DNA of 64,000 nucleotides from Pseudomonas sp. GD03919. Its GTDB lineage: Bacteria; Pseudomonadota; Gammaproteobacteria; Pseudomonadales; Pseudomonadaceae. A program made the translations under genes and the position numbers. Location of the stretch: contig NZ_CP104582.1 in the NCBI RefSeq assembly GCF_029814935.1, positions 620,001 through 684,000 of the forward strand. Direction: 5' to 3'. This document shows positions 1 through 8,057 of the stretch, in pieces. How positions within the stretch are numbered: the stretch's first letter is position 1; the number at the start of each line of letters is the position of its first letter. The notes under the pieces were generated by a model. That model worked only from the letters and a program-made list of their open reading frames with translations. It was not told the DNA's origin and did no database searches.

Positions 1-2
1 GC

Positions 3-347
3 GGTGAGGTTGCTGAGCGAGTGCGAGAGCTGGTGAGACAGACGTGCGAAGCATTTGAAATTCGGATTGTGAAAGGTGTGGTGAGCAAGGATCACGTGCA
101 TATTCTGGTGAGCAGTCCGCCGAATTTGGCGCCGAGTGAGATCATGAGGCGGATCAAGGGGCGTACGGCGAGCAAGCTTTTCGAGGAGTTTCCCCATCTG
201 AAAAAGCGCTATTGGGGGCAGCATTTTTGGGGTCGCGGGTACTTTTGCGCGACGGTTGGGCAGATGACGGAAGAGATGATCAAGCAGTATCTGGAGCATC
301 ATTTTGAGCCGAGCCCGAACGATAATTTCAGGATGGAGCCTGACTGA
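3..347 (+). CDS. tnpA: IS200/IS605-family TnpA (Y1 HUH transposase), 5' end outside window
   Basis: This is the C-terminal part of a small single-strand DNA transposase. The reading frame is open from base 3, so the true start lies left of the window; a GTG at 21 is only an internal codon. The HUH metal motif is visible as H-V-H in DHVHIL, and the catalytic tyrosine is in MIKQYLEHH near the C-terminus. The family is normally about 135-150 residues, so some 30 residues are missing off the window edge. Paired hairpins follow the stop codon (352-392), and another lies at 1739-1758 beyond an IS5-type insertion. The right end of this element was therefore split by that insertion. Confidence 0.88.
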   Translation, partial: GEVAERVRELVRQTCEAFEIRIVKGVVSKDHVHILVSSPPNLAPSEIMRRIKGRTASKLFEEFPHLKKRYWGQHFWGRGYFCATVGQMTEEMIKQYLEHHFEPSPNDNFRMEPD

Positions 348-351
348 TCCG

Positions 352-392
352 ACGCGTCGTTCAGTCGACGCGTATCCGGACTTTCAGTCCGT
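352..392. repeat. Two stem-loops downstream of the IS200-type tnpA
   Basis: Two perfect stem-loops follow the tnpA stop. The first pairs ACGCGTCG (352-359) with CGACGCGT (367-374). The second pairs CGGACT (378-383) with AGTCCG (387-392). Subterminal hairpins are the recognition structures of IS200/IS605 transposases, so these probably belong to the element's right end, possibly doubling as a terminator. Confidence 0.55.
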
Positions 393-403
393 AAGTCACT
401 AAC

Positions 404-1733
404 AGGCCGTTGAAAAAAGCCAGAGCCCGCGTGGCTCTGGCAAAATGGCGGCCATCCTCTTCTGCCGAAGCCAGCCCAAGCCGATGCGTGGACTCGACCT
501 CAAACAAAACGAGCTGTTCAGTTATACGACGCTGGAGCAGCGCATCCCGAACGATCACCCGCTGCGTCCCCTGCGAGGCCTGGTCGATACCGTTCTGGCT
601 TCGATGGATCGGGACTTCGACGGGCTGTACTCCACCCTGGGACGGGCCTCGATTGCGCCGGAGCGGCTGCTGCGCGCCTCGTTGCTGCAGGTGATTTACA
701 CCATTCGCTCCGAGCGGCAGTTGGTCGAGCAGATTGATTTCAACCTGCTGTTTCGCTGGTTCGTCGGCTTGTCGATGGACGAGCGCATGTGGGATCACTC
801 GACCTTCAGCCAGAACCGTGACCGCTTGTTCAACCAGGATGTAGCGCGGCTGTTCTTCCAGCGCATCAAGTCGCTGGCCGCATGGTCCGAGTACGCCAGC
901 AACGAGCATTTCAGCGTCGATGGCACGCTGATCGACGCCTGGGCCTCGCACAAGTCCTTTATCAAGAAGGATGGCGGCGACCCACCGGAGGATGGCACGC
1001 GCAACCCCGATGCCGACTTCAAGGGCGAGAAGCGCAGCAACGCGACCCACCAATCGACCAGCGATCCCGAGGCCCGGCTGGCGCGCAAGAGCAATGGCGA
1101 TGCCAGTCGTCTGGCGCACATGGCCCACACGATGATGGAGCACCGCAACGGTCTGATCGTGGATGTGGAATGCACCGAGTTCAATGGACGTGCCGAGGTA
1201 GAGGCGGCGCTGGAGATGCTGGAGCGCACGGCCAAGCCGGGCAGCACGGTAGGTGCAGACAAGAATTACGACCAGAAGCGTTTCGTGCAGAGGGCGCGCG
1301 AGCTGAAAGTGACACCGCATGTGGCGCAGAAGCGCAAGGGCAGCGCCATCGATGGGCGCACCACGCGGCATCCGGGGTATGCCGCCAGCCAGAAGATCCG
1401 CAAGCGGATCGAAGAAGGTTTTGGCTGGCTGAAGACGGTTGGCGGCCTGCGCAAGACCAAGCTGATCGGTCGCGCCAAGCTGAGTGCTCAGTTATTGCTG
1501 GGTTTCTCGGTCTACAACCTGATCCGACTGGGTAGCCTGTCGGGTTGGTGGCGAGGATCGCATGTATAGGGCGAGTTACGCCCAAAAAACACCGAAAGGC
1601 GTGAACGTGGTGCTGAAACCTGTCAAAAAGGCCTGAAGTCAGGCCTTGTGTGGACTCCGTTAGGCCAAAGCGCTTGAAAAAGCGCCAAACCGGACGGGTT
1701 GGGGCAGTTGAAGCCGAGTTTTTCAACGGCCTG
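404..1733 (+). mobile_element. IS5-family insertion sequence, complete, 4-bp target duplication
   Basis: The ends are 15-bp perfect inverted repeats: CAGGCCGTTGAAAAA at 404-418 and its complement at 1719-1733. Both sides are flanked by the direct repeat CTAA (400-403 and 1734-1737), which fits the YTAR target used by IS5-type elements. The element is 1330 bp and has one intact transposase gene. It interrupts the right end of the IS200/IS605 element, so it arrived later than that element. Confidence 0.85.
484..1569 (+). CDS. IS5/IS1182-type DDE transposase
   Basis: A transposase of about 361 residues with an N-terminal DUF772-like region (LDLKQNELFSY... HPLRPLRGLVD). A DDE catalytic core follows. 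Likely catalytic residues are D in VDGTLIDAW, D in VGADKNYD and E in RKRIEEGFGW. I place the start at the ATG of MRGLDLKQ (484), because family members begin there; an in-frame ATG at 445 would add 13 atypical residues. The gene is uninterrupted and lies between the inverted repeats described for the element. A 336-codon antisense frame across it is a composition artefact. Confidence 0.85.
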   Translation: MRGLDLKQNELFSYTTLEQRIPNDHPLRPLRGLVDTVLASMDRDFDGLYSTLGRASIAPERLLRASLLQVIYTIRSERQLVEQIDFNLLFRWFVGLSMDERMWDHSTFSQNRDRLFNQDVARLFFQRIKSLAAWSEYASNEHFSVDGTLIDAWASHKSFIKKDGGDPPEDGTRNPDADFKGEKRSNATHQSTSDPEARLARKSNGDASRLAHMAHTMMEHRNGLIVDVECTEFNGRAEVEAALEMLERTAKPGSTVGADKNYDQKRFVQRARELKVTPHVAQKRKGSAIDGRTTRHPGYAASQKIRKRIEEGFGWLKTVGGLRKTKLIGRAKLSAQLLLGFSVYNLIRLGSLSGWWRGSHV

Positions 1734-1738
1734 CTAAC

Positions 1739-1758
1739 CCACCGACTTCAGTCGGTGG
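1739..1758. repeat. Right-end hairpin of the interrupted IS200/IS605 element
   Basis: A perfect 8-bp stem with a TTCA loop: CCACCGAC (1739-1746) pairs with GTCGGTGG (1751-1758). It lies directly after the CTAA duplication of the IS5 insertion. With the tnpA and hairpins at 3-392 it reconstitutes one IS200/IS605-type element when the IS5 element is removed. Confidence 0.5.
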
Positions 1759-1823
1759 TTGTTGAGTCAGCCCCAAAACGACAAAAGGCCAGCGCAGTGG
1801 CTGACCTAAGTCGTTGTTTCATA

Positions 1824-1869
1824 TGGTGGGCCCACACGGACTCGAACCGTGGACCAAAGGATTATGAGT
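1824..1869 (-). repeat. Distal attachment site (truncated tRNA copy)
   Basis: 46 bp identical to the tRNA 3' half at 21298-21343, from the CCA end to the anticodon loop. The match stops where the tRNA continues with C and this copy with T. There is no 5' half here, so this is not a functional tRNA but the att site left by integration. Confidence 0.9.
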
Positions 1870-2356
1870 TGCCTGGAAACGCTGCAAGCCCAGTGAAGTC
1901 GGGCGTAGCTTAGCGTAGGTACAGCTAGCTGAAAGCAGCGTCGTAGAGCGGGTTAAGCGTAATTCGGCGAAATCTGCAAAAGCTGAGCGCTGTACCGCCA
2001 GTGTACCGTTCAAATGTACCTCGGGGCAGTCTCAGCCAGTCAAGGTGATGCTCGTGCATAGCACTGAGCTCATGTCCTAGGTAGCTGTTGCCGCTTATCG
2101 CAAGGTAGCTTTGCTGCCAGGAATGGTTCTCGCTTGGGTGCTGCACACGGGTAATGGCCGTTGTCCTGTGTAGCACTGCGGTAACAGCCGGGGCTGTTTC
2201 TCAACCACGATTTCTGCGTGGTGCCGCGCTCCTCGCGCATTACCCCACGCAGAATATAGGATCCATCACTGCTGCAAATGAGATGTCAAAGACCTTTGCA
2301 GCGGCAATCTGGATTGTAGTGGAAGGAAAACCGCATCGTGGGGCGCTAGAAGTGGC
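1870..2356. other. Non-coding left end of the element
   Basis: I see no credible gene in these 487 bases; short frames lack ribosome sites and family resemblance. The stretch contains three same-direction TGTACC hexamers (1991-2020, described separately), which probably belong to the attachment region. It ends at the 8-bp target duplication of the IS66 element. Confidence 0.5.
1991..2020. promoter_or_regulatory. Candidate integrase arm-type sites, left end (TGTACC x3)
   Basis: TGTACC occurs at 1991-1996, 2002-2007 and 2015-2020, spaced 11 and 13 bp. A matching cluster with an 11-bp period lies at the other end of the element (21197-21224). Tyrosine integrases of this kind bind short direct repeats on the arms of their att sites. 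The paired placement near both element ends supports that role. This is inference from the pattern only. Confidence 0.5.
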
Positions 2357-2373
2357 GTAAGCGCTCCATAAAC

Positions 2374-2393
2374 CCCCGTCCTAGCGGACGGGG
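2374..2393 (+). terminator. Hairpin at the left end of IS66
   Basis: CCCCGTCC (2374-2381), loop TAGC, GGACGGGG (2386-2393), then TTGTTTT on the plus strand. It resembles a rho-independent terminator that would stop plus-strand transcription entering the element opposite to tnpC. It lies inside the element, right after the tnpC stop. Confidence 0.5.
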
Positions 2394-2399
2394 TTGTTT

Positions 2400-3959
2400 T
2401 CAGGAAGCAGCTGGCGCTGGCGAGCAGTTCCACGGCAACAGCGCTTCGTAGCCTTCGACGCTGTTGACCTGAGGCAGGCGCTCAAGGATGTGGCGCAGGT
2501 AGGCGTAGGGCTCTTGGCCATTGGCTTTGGCGGTTTCGATCAGACTATAGATCTGTGCGCTGGCCGTGGCGCCTTTGGGTGTGTCGCTGAACAGCCAGTT
2601 TTTGCGGCCGATGACGAACGGGCGGATGGCGTTCTCGGCGCGGTTGTTGTCGATGGGCAGGTTTCCGCCTTCGATGTAGCGCTCCAGGCGGCTCCAGTTG
2701 TTGGCCAAGTAGTTCACCGCCTTGCCCAGGGAGGTCTGTCCGGCGACCTGCAGCTGAGCTTTGTCGAGCCAGGCTTTGAGCTGGTCGAGCACGGGTTGAC
2801 TGCGCTGTTGGCGGGCGCTCAGGCGTTCAGCGTCGCAGGCGTCTTTTAGCTCGCGCTCGATACCGTAGAGTTTGTTGATCAGGTTCAGGGCCATGTCGGC
2901 TCGCCCAGTTTTGCCTTTAGGCTGCACCTTCTGCGCCTCGATAAATTTGCGCCTCGCATGGGCCCAGCAGGCCAGCCGCTCGATGCCCGCTTGCGCGGCC
3001 ACGGCGTTGTAGCCGGAGTAGTCGTCGGTCATTAAATAACCGCAATAGCCGGTGAGCAGGCGCAAGGGTACGTCCTGCGCACGACTGGTTGTGTAGTCGA
3101 AGAGGACCACCGGCCTGTCTGGCGGGCCGCCGGTTTGCACCCACATCCAGGATTGGCTGCTCGGGTCGCGCCCCGGTTCTTTGAGCACCTGCACCCGGGT
3201 TTCGTCGCAGTGCAACACCGGATAATCCAGCAGCGTGTCGCGCATCAAGTTGAGCAAGGGTTGCAGATAGTCACCGCATTGGATCACCCAGCGAGCCAGG
3301 GTCTGCCGCGGGATGTCGATGCCATGGCGATGGAGGACTTTCTCGAAGCGGTACAGCGGGATGCCGTCGGCGTACTTGGTGGTCAGCAGCATCGCCAACA
3401 CGCTGGGCGTAGCCAGGCTTTTCTCAATCAGTTGCGCGGGCTTGTCCGCGGTGATCGGGGCGGCTTCGCAGGCTTTGCAGGCGTAGGTCTTACGGATATG
3501 GCGGATGACCCGCACCTGCATCGGGATGATTTCCAGCTGTTCGCTGGTTTCCTCACCGATCACTTGCTTGCAAGCACCGCAGGCACAGGTCAGCTCGTGC
3601 TCGGGCAGCTCATGGATAACCTCAACGCGCGGCAACTCAGCCGGCAGTGGTTTACGCTTGCCACGACGTTTGACCGGCGCGACGACGTCTTCCTCGATCT
3701 CTTCGGCAGTAGTTTCGGGCGCGGCTTCGGTGAGGCTTTCGGCTTCGTTGAAAATCTCCAACTGCGGCGAGTCAGGATCGGCCGTCTGCTCGGATTTGCG
3801 ACCGAACAGGCGTTGGATCAGCAGTGCGTTTTGTTCGCGCAGGTGCTCGATCTGCCCGTCCTTGTCCTTGGCCAATTTCTGTGCAGAAGACAGCACCTCA
3901 GCGAGCAATTGCTTGAGCGCTGCGGGGTCGTCAGGAAGGGGTTCAGGCACGGAAATCAT
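2400..3959 (-). CDS. tnpC: IS66 TnpC transposase
   Basis: A full-length 519-residue IS66 transposase. Its N-terminus has a leucine-rich coiled coil (about residues 10-55) ending in RLFGRKSE. A Cys-rich zinc-binding segment (CACGACK and CKAC) lies around residues 125-165. The DDE core has D in [11 protein letters not shown] in [10 protein letters not shown] with the adjacent CWAHARRKF, and E in [11 protein letters not shown]. The C-terminal helical tail is present. It lies downstream of tnpB on the same strand with an 18-bp gap. Confidence 0.95.
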   Translation of the reverse strand: MISVPEPLPDDPAALKQLLAEVLSSAQKLAKDKDGQIEHLREQNALLIQRLFGRKSEQTADPDSPQLEIFNEAESLTEAAPETTAEEIEEDVVAPVKRRGKRKPLPAELPRVEVIHELPEHELTCACGACKQVIGEETSEQLEIIPMQVRVIRHIRKTYACKACEAAPITADKPAQLIEKSLATPSVLAMLLTTKYADGIPLYRFEKVLHRHGIDIPRQTLARWVIQCGDYLQPLLNLMRDTLLDYPVLHCDETRVQVLKEPGRDPSSQSWMWVQTGGPPDRPVVLFDYTTSRAQDVPLRLLTGYCGYLMTDDYSGYNAVAAQAGIERLACWAHARRKFIEAQKVQPKGKTGRADMALNLINKLYGIERELKDACDAERLSARQQRSQPVLDQLKAWLDKAQLQVAGQTSLGKAVNYLANNWSRLERYIEGGNLPIDNNRAENAIRPFVIGRKNWLFSDTPKGATASAQIYSLIETAKANGQEPYAYLRHILERLPQVNSVEGYEALLPWNCSPAPAAS

Positions 3960-3977
3960 GCCATGGATTATACCGGC

Positions 3978-4337
3978 TCAAGTCACGAAACGTGGTGTCA
4001 GCACCTTGTGCGGTTGATTGCCCCAGAGGTCGATGCCCTCCAGCAACTGATTCAATTCCCGCACCGTCAGCTCGATCGCTTCGTCACCGGCATCCGGTTT
4101 GGTCTTGAACCGCTCGGCCTCCAAGCGCTTGAGCCACAAACAGAAACCGTTACGATGCCAATACAGAATTTTCACTTGGTTGCGCGTGCGGTTGAGAAAA
4201 ACGAACAACGCCGGGTCGAACACCGCCACCTTGATATCCAACTCGACCAAGGCGGCCAGACCGTTGATGGATTTGCGGAAATCGACCGGCTTGGGGTAAA
4301 GGTAAACGGCTTTGACCTTGGGGTCGGGACGCATCAT
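3978..4337 (-). CDS. tnpB: IS66 accessory protein TnpB (Orf2)
   Basis: A 119-residue protein of the IS66 Orf2 family, required with TnpC for transposition. The diagnostic sequence is YLYPKPVDFRKSINGLAALV near the N-terminus, followed by FVFLNRTRNQVKILYW and RNGFCLWLKRLE. The frame extends 16 codons further upstream. I start at the first ATG of the MM pair (4337), because GGAG lies at a suitable distance and family members begin there. Confidence 0.93.
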   Translation of the reverse strand: MMRPDPKVKAVYLYPKPVDFRKSINGLAALVELDIKVAVFDPALFVFLNRTRNQVKILYWHRNGFCLWLKRLEAERFKTKPDAGDEAIELTVRELNQLLEGIDLWGNQPHKVLTPRFVT

Positions 4338-4511
4338 GGGCTGGGCTCCAGGAAAATCGGGAGCACAGCATCTGTGGGCCTTCACTTCACTTGAAGGTGT
4401 GGTTTGTGGAGCGGTTACGAAGTGGCAATATACGCCCAGCTCTGCTGATGGCGAGGGACACTGCCTAGGTTGGCCGGTAGGCCGTAGCAGAATAGTTATG
4501 GTGAGTATTGG

Positions 4512-5726
4512 ATGAGTTCTTTCACGTCAGGCATCGTTAGAGAAAATGAGCCGACAGAAGCGGGCACAGCGGATTCTCTTCGTCTTGATTCGGGCGGTGA
4601 GGCTGATGAGATAGCCCGTCACAAATTGTCTGAGAATGTCCATCAGTCATGGTTGCGCTGTCGTACGGCTGCGGAAAGTGGCGATAAGGAAGTTATCCGT
4701 AATTTCCATCTTGCAGCGAAGCAATGGGATAAGTCTGTGGACTATTCTGCTCTCCGACTGAAGCTGAAGAAATATAGGAATTATTTTCCTAGTGGTGGAC
4801 TGATTGATCCAGGAAAAATTGATCCTGAGTTGGTTTTGGTTGGTCCACGTAGTCTAGAGGAAGATTTATTTAAAGTAACTCGTGGCTATTGGTCTATGCC
4901 TTACTCGAAGGGCTATGGCCGTCGGCTTCGTTTCCTGGTAATTGATAGATATCATGAAGCAGTTATTGGGATAATAGGGCTGCAGTCTCCCTCGGCTGAT
5001 TTGTCATGCCGAGATAAGTACTTGGGGGTGGCTAAAAATAAGAAGCTAGAAATTGTAAATAATACGCTTGATGCTTACACAATTGGTGCCTCACCAGTTT
5101 ATGCCTCTCTTCTTGGTGGTAAATTAGTAGCTGGTTTCTTGCACTCGACTGTTATAAGGCAGAGTTATTGGCGGAGTTATGGTCGAAAAATGACCACCCA
5201 ACTTAATCAGCGCGTGCATCAGCCTTTGCTTGCGATTACGACTGCAAGTGCCTTCGGGCGTAGCTCAATTTATAATAGGCTTCGTGATGGTCATGGGGCG
5301 CTCGCTAAATCGCTTGGGTATACGAAGGGTTACGGAACTATCCACTTAGAGGAGTTGTATCCTCAGTTGGTTAGTTGGCTGAAAAGTATTGGGCGTCATG
5401 TTCCGGCAGGCTTTGGAAACGGCCCCAAAGTACGTTGGCAGAATATTGTCAGGGCTCTATTAGAGCTTGAGTTGCCGCGAGAGTATTTGTCTCATGGTAT
5501 ATGCAGAGAAGTCTTCATCTTTGAGCTGGTAAATAACCTCCGAGAGGTTTGTCAGCATGGTGTAACTCCAGACATAAAAGCTTTTGATGATTCGGAATGG
5601 TCAGAGTACTGGAGGGAGCGCTGGTGCCTCCCTCGGGCACTTCGTGACGAGCGTTGGAAGAATGTCGACTCATATCAGTTGATGGATGAGGCGCTAAAAG
5701 ATTCCGCACGAAGCGCTATTTCTTGA
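4512..5726 (+). CDS. DUF4338 protein, DruA-like (Druantia-associated family)
   Basis: 404 residues. The central region matches the DUF4338 signature by eye: GRRLRFLVID, then GIIGLQSPSADLSCRDKYLG, then LDAYTIGASPVYASLLGGKLVA (about residues 125-220). DruA of Druantia type I belongs to this family, where it acts with DruB-DruE. None of those partners, in particular the large helicase DruE, is present here. The gene is visibly AT-richer than the host genes. Its stop overlaps the stop of the convergent 396-aa gene by 11 bp, tying it to the same cargo block. The ATG at 4512 is preceded by GGTGAG. The biochemical activity of the family is not something I can state. Family call good; function uncertain. 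Confidence 0.75.
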   Translation: MSSFTSGIVRENEPTEAGTADSLRLDSGGEADEIARHKLSENVHQSWLRCRTAAESGDKEVIRNFHLAAKQWDKSVDYSALRLKLKKYRNYFPSGGLIDPGKIDPELVLVGPRSLEEDLFKVTRGYWSMPYSKGYGRRLRFLVIDRYHEAVIGIIGLQSPSADLSCRDKYLGVAKNKKLEIVNNTLDAYTIGASPVYASLLGGKLVAGFLHSTVIRQSYWRSYGRKMTTQLNQRVHQPLLAITTASAFGRSSIYNRLRDGHGALAKSLGYTKGYGTIHLEELYPQLVSWLKSIGRHVPAGFGNGPKVRWQNIVRALLELELPREYLSHGICREVFIFELVNNLREVCQHGVTPDIKAFDDSEWSEYWRERWCLPRALRDERWKNVDSYQLMDEALKDSARSAIS

Positions 5727-6906
5727 TCAGTCCAAGGCTAAGGCCGAATAGTGTAAAAACGAATACGAGCACGGGAATAATTAAGTCAGTGATTTTAAAT
5801 TCTCCTTGTGTGGAGAATTTATAGACAGATAGTGCTGTCGCTGCAGCAATTAAGCCTGAGGCAATCCAGGGTCTTATTTTTCCGATTTTTGTTGGAAAAT
5901 CGTATCTTGCTACGGCTATCTCTATTCTCTTTCCTGCGGGCGTAACTTTTTCCCAGAAGTTTTCCTCTGATCTTTCACTCTCCTTGTGCACATCATTGTT
6001 CTCTCGGCTCTCAAGGAAAATGCTAGTCCGAACCGATAGATGTCCTTCCGTGGTTCTGAATAGCGGTGCAGTAGATACTCCGACTGATTTTACATCTCGC
6101 CTGGAGTCGATGCGGACTCTTCTTGAGCTTGTGAAGGTTGCAGAGGGGTGGGATAGATCTAATAGAATTTCACCAAGAGGTGCATTAATCGCTTTAGTCA
6201 CTGCTCTGCAGATTGTATGCAGCTCTATGTCGTATCGCTTACCCATCTCTAAGTTTAGAACGCCAGACGAAGTAAGGTCTGAGCTTACCTTGGGGGGTAA
6301 ATTATTTATAAAGTAAAGAAATGGCATACGATGGGTTGGAGGTGTATCTGGCTTGGTTTCAATCTCATCGATACGGAAGAATGCACCAGCGGCTTTCTCC
6401 CATCCTCTTACGCTTCTGGTTGCTGTTATCGGAAGGGATGCTGGTTTTATGGTTTGTAGATAGATGCCGGGCGAGGATTTTTCCGAAGAAAGCGACTGAG
6501 GGAGTGCTTTGCTGCAAGACTCGAGATGTTTATAGAAATCCCGCTTTTGTGATGTTTCGTTTGCAAAGTCCTGCAGTGAAATATCCAGTATTAATAGGTC
6601 TCCCTCGCAGTGTGCTTTGAATATTTTTCCAGTGCGCAATGGGGCTGCGTCAATGGCCTCGTCTGAGGATGCTCCCGCCAGAACTATTAATGCGATACCA
6701 CTAGGTAGATCAAAGGAGGTTGAGACTCTATGCCACAGTGTAGGGTCAACATATGGCTTTCTATACCGAAGCCTAATGTGTGCTCCATATGGCAATCCTA
6801 CCGTGTGGACAATATCTTCAAGAAATCGCCTATGGTGAAGGGTGGTGAGGCAGAGCCATATAGGATTATCGGACTTTAATTCATCATTAATATCTCTTGC
6901 TCTCAT
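5716..6906 (-). CDS. Unknown protein with two C-terminal membrane helices; third gene of the kinase-ATPase operon
   Basis: 396 residues, no family recognised. The soluble N-terminal two thirds begins with IWLCLTTLHHRRFLEDIV and a charged GAHIRLRYRKPYVDP segment. Two hydrophobic helices close the protein, at about residues 344-363 (RPWIASGLIAAATALSVYKF) and 371-393 (IIPVLVFVFTLFGLSLGLI), ending in a lysine pair. No signal peptide is seen, so the bulk should face the cytoplasm. The ATG overlaps the upstream stop as ATGA, so translation is coupled. In defence operons a membrane-anchored last gene is often the toxic effector or the sensor; here that is inference only. Confidence 0.7.
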   Translation of the reverse strand: MRARDINDELKSDNPIWLCLTTLHHRRFLEDIVHTVGLPYGAHIRLRYRKPYVDPTLWHRVSTSFDLPSGIALIVLAGASSDEAIDAAPLRTGKIFKAHCEGDLLILDISLQDFANETSQKRDFYKHLESCSKALPQSLSSEKSSPGIYLQTIKPASLPITATRSVRGWEKAAGAFFRIDEIETKPDTPPTHRMPFLYFINNLPPKVSSDLTSSGVLNLEMGKRYDIELHTICRAVTKAINAPLGEILLDLSHPSATFTSSRRVRIDSRRDVKSVGVSTAPLFRTTEGHLSVRTSIFLESRENNDVHKESERSEENFWEKVTPAGKRIEIAVARYDFPTKIGKIRPWIASGLIAAATALSVYKFSTQGEFKITDLIIPVLVFVFTLFGLSLGLIKK

Positions 6907-8057
6907 TGCCCATTCTCTACTCTAAGGCTACCGACTTTTGTTAGAGTGCTAATTATTTCTCTCGGGTGGTCTATTTTTATATGGTAGATTTCTCCTATTC
7001 CTTTGGAGTAGCTGTCGGCGGAAAATGATTGAGGGCTGGTTTTGATTGCTGAAACTTCGCTCCTTGCGGCAAGTGCTAAGGATACTCCGATCGCTTGCAG
7101 CTTCGTTCCAGCGTGAATTATTGATATATTATGGCCGGTATGGGTATCAATCTGTGTCATAAGTGTTCGAACACATTCGATATAGCTTAATGCGTCGCAG
7201 TATGCCCATTGCCCTTCTGGTAACTTCGGTGATTGGTTGCTCTCGGCGTTTTCGCCATACATCATGGTTATTACGGAATTTTCAATCTGCTTTTGTCTCC
7301 ACTGGTGCTTTGGTTCATTGGTGGAAGGCAAAATCCAGAAAACACTGTTATCTGCGCCGCTCAAATTGCCTAGTCCCAAGTAGCTGAGGCCTCTTTGTAC
7401 TCGTGCAGTAAACATCGACGGGATGACGACTGCGTAACTTGGTAAGTGGTCATGGTGTATTCCGGGTGTAAGTTCGTTAGTAATTACACTTCCGACACCG
7501 AATTCGCGAAGGTCTGACTCGGTCCATGTAGGTGTCTGGTTGCTGTCAGAGACGCAGCTGGGGGTGTGATATTCCTCGGCTGTTGAGTAAAAAATCGTGA
7601 TGCACTTTTCATGGTTGCTTTTGAGTAGGCTTATTAAAGCGGATACGATAAATGTTGAAGAGCCTCCGCTAATATCTATTGCAATGTTAAGCTTCCCTTC
7701 CTCTTTAATGCTGGATATTGCGGCCTGGATAGACCTATGTATGTCTTCTGGGCTGTCGGCATCAAAATACGCTGCAGATGAGCCAATTGTATCGAGTATC
7801 GGGAACAGCGCCTCTTCTCTGCGCTTGTTGTCTTCTGGATTAGTGCCGTACCTTCCCACTAGAGTGTGATGTTTGATCTTGGTCCCTGCGTCTTTCAGTC
7901 TGCTAGGTACTGCTATTATTCGCTCTTCAAAGCCTGCTGCGCAGATGAATATATCGATATCTACCACCGGGAGTGTTAAAGCTTCCATGGTAGGTAGGTC
8001 TGCCAAAGCTGCATCGAGTGTGTTTTTCGCTATTGAGAATTTCTTCCTAACGTTCAT
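6903..8057 (-). CDS. Unknown Rossmann/CARF-like protein; second gene of the kinase-ATPase operon
   Basis: 384 residues. A beta-strand/loop pattern (DIDIFICAAGFEERII, residues 33-48) is followed by NIAIDISGGSST (124-135) and ITIFYSTAEEYHTP (153-166). A second half has SIIHAGTKLQAIGVSLAL and ends with a YSKGIGEIYHIKI strand. The glycine-rich loops after buried strands resemble Rossmann-like ligand-binding proteins, such as CARF domains with SGGTK-type motifs. I cannot assign a known family. It sits between the kinase-ATPase and the membrane protein, with ATGA overlaps on both sides. A role as ligand sensor or nucleotide-handling partner is plausible but unproven. Confidence 0.7.
   Translation of the reverse strand: MNVRKKFSIAKNTLDAALADLPTMEALTLPVVDIDIFICAAGFEERIIAVPSRLKDAGTKIKHHTLVGRYGTNPEDNKRREEALFPILDTIGSSAAYFDADSPEDIHRSIQAAISSIKEEGKLNIAIDISGGSSTFIVSALISLLKSNHEKCITIFYSTAEEYHTPSCVSDSNQTPTWTESDLREFGVGSVITNELTPGIHHDHLPSYAVVIPSMFTARVQRGLSYLGLGNLSGADNSVFWILPSTNEPKHQWRQKQIENSVITMMYGENAESNQSPKLPEGQWAYCDALSYIECVRTLMTQIDTHTGHNISIIHAGTKLQAIGVSLALAARSEVSAIKTSPQSFSADSYSKGIGEIYHIKIDHPREIISTLTKVGSLRVENGQ

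Larger units (their letters stand above)
2357..4418 (-). mobile_element. IS66-family insertion sequence, complete, 8-bp target duplication
   Basis: The terminal inverted repeats are GTAAGCGCTCCATAAACC (2357-2374) and, complementary at the right end (4401-4418), GTAACCGCTCCACAAACC. These match at 16 of 18 positions. The perfect direct repeat GAAGTGGC flanks them (2349-2356 and 4419-4426), and 8 bp is the normal IS66 duplication. The element encodes tnpB and tnpC; I see no tnpA. The intact duplication implies recent insertion. The right end lies 93 bp upstream of the DUF4338 gene, so the insertion may have altered its promoter. Confidence 0.93.

Noticed and set aside
361..1371. Long antisense open frame (336 codons) over the IS5 transposase
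   Set aside because: Lies entirely opposite a well-supported transposase and has a composition typical of a reverse-complement shadow in GC-rich DNA.
1824..1869. Second tRNA gene
   Set aside because: Only the 3' half of the tRNA is present; the sequence diverges at the anticodon loop, so it is an att remnant.
3135..4394. 419-codon plus-strand frame over the IS66 genes
   Set aside because: Antisense to tnpC and tnpB, both clearly recognised; no family resemblance.
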